From NCBI GenBank assembly GCA_900556485.1, contig USOX01000001.1, forward strand, positions 372,001 to 436,000: a DNA stretch of 64,000 nt. Reading direction: 5' to 3'. Below, piece by piece: positions 63,842 to 64,000 of this stretch. The notes beneath the pieces were generated by a model, which did no database searches, was not told the origin of the DNA, and saw nothing but the letters and a program-made list of their open reading frames with translations. Made by a program: the position numbers and the translations under genes. The DNA comes from an uncultured Dysgonomonas sp. Lineage in GTDB: Bacteria > Bacteroidota > Bacteroidia > Bacteroidales > Dysgonomonadaceae. Numbering within the stretch: position 1 is the stretch's first letter; each line of letters begins with the position of its first letter.

Positions 63842-64000
63842 TTATTTATTTTCTTTCAATATTGCCCTGGCTCTTTCTATCATAGTATCTATACCGTTAT
63901 GCATATCTTGTTCGGTCATGCTTACCCATTCGTCGGGTTCTATTCCAAATTCCAGATGGTTCTTTTCAGCATCCAGCAATGGCGAAGCAGAAAAACGAAC
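63842..64000 (-). CDS. C-terminal end of an S41-type peptidase (partial)
   Basis: The last 52 codons of a minus-strand gene that continues past the window edge. It reads to HLEFGIEPDEWVSMTEQD and ends with ARAILKENK before a TAA. The EFGIEPD segment resembles the C-terminus of S41 (C-terminal processing) peptidases. Assignment rests on a short stretch, so it is tentative. Confidence 0.5.
   Translation of the reverse strand, partial: VRFSASPLLDAEKNHLEFGIEPDEWVSMTEQDMHNGIDTMIERARAILKENK

Noticed and set aside
1..64000. CRISPR array, prophage, insertion sequence or toxin-antitoxin locus
   Set aside because: No regularly spaced repeats, transposase, integrase, phage structural or paired small toxin genes were seen.

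Overview
The window is an AT-rich chromosomal segment from a member of the Bacteroidota, most likely order Bacteroidales. A Dysgonomonas-like organism is possible, but that is an inference without a marker search. Three things support the order. Many genes are preceded by TAnnTTTG-type -7 elements, the signature of the Bacteroidetes primary sigma factor, and most starts lack a strong Shine-Dalgarno sequence. The protein families are also typical of the lineage: a TonB receptor paired with a DUF4249 lipoprotein, a PCMD lipoprotein with a beta-barrel partner, DUF4296, TIGR02757, PepSY-like proteins and a short RpoD. Finally, Tgt and the DksA-like protein both lack zinc ligands.

Layout. 0-6 kb: minus-strand mscS-like channel, recQ, a metallo-beta-lactamase-fold lipoprotein and recJ. 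6-9.5 kb: DUF488 protein, proC, and the PCMD lipoprotein with its outer-membrane barrel. 9.5-11 kb: remnant of an acyltransferase-like membrane protein, an arginine-deiminase-superfamily enzyme and a possible small RNA. 11-16 kb: SDR protein, CorC/HlyC-type membrane protein, tgt, LptF/G-like permease. 16-19.6 kb: pflB-pflA and tRNA-Leu(CAG). 19.8-24.3 kb: unknown membrane protein, then TonB receptor plus DUF4249. 24.6-30.3 kb: ileS, dksA-like, lspA, DUF4296 and a small conserved protein. 30.3-36.9 kb: unknown 561-aa protein, a two-component system, a GC-rich structured non-coding island, two PepSY-like exported proteins and TIGR02757. 36.9-40.4 kb: minus-strand glycosyltransferase/deacetylase cluster and a GNAT. 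40.6-47.8 kb: rpoD, degP/htrA, a sodium:solute symporter, GNATs, a coiled-coil lipoprotein, rsmI. 47.9-50 kb: HxlR regulator with poxB. 50-64 kb: VOC protein, aroB, fmt, amino-acid permease, S9 peptidase, TPM/LemA pair, maeB and the 3' end of an S41-type peptidase gene.

Themes. Fermentative and respiratory pyruvate use is represented by PflB/PflA, PoxB and malic enzyme. Envelope biogenesis is represented by LspA, the LptF/G-like permease, DegP and the glycosyltransferase cluster. Translation and replication housekeeping is represented by IleS, Tgt, RsmI, Fmt, RecJ and RecQ. No prophage, insertion sequence, CRISPR array or defence island was seen.

The least explained material is non-coding. 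The main item is a ~450-bp GC-rich island at 34361-34812 with nested complementary segments. There are also several intergenic hairpins and dispersed short repeats, and two promoter-to-terminator units that could make small RNAs. These are read by eye; no folding, homology search or expression data were available.
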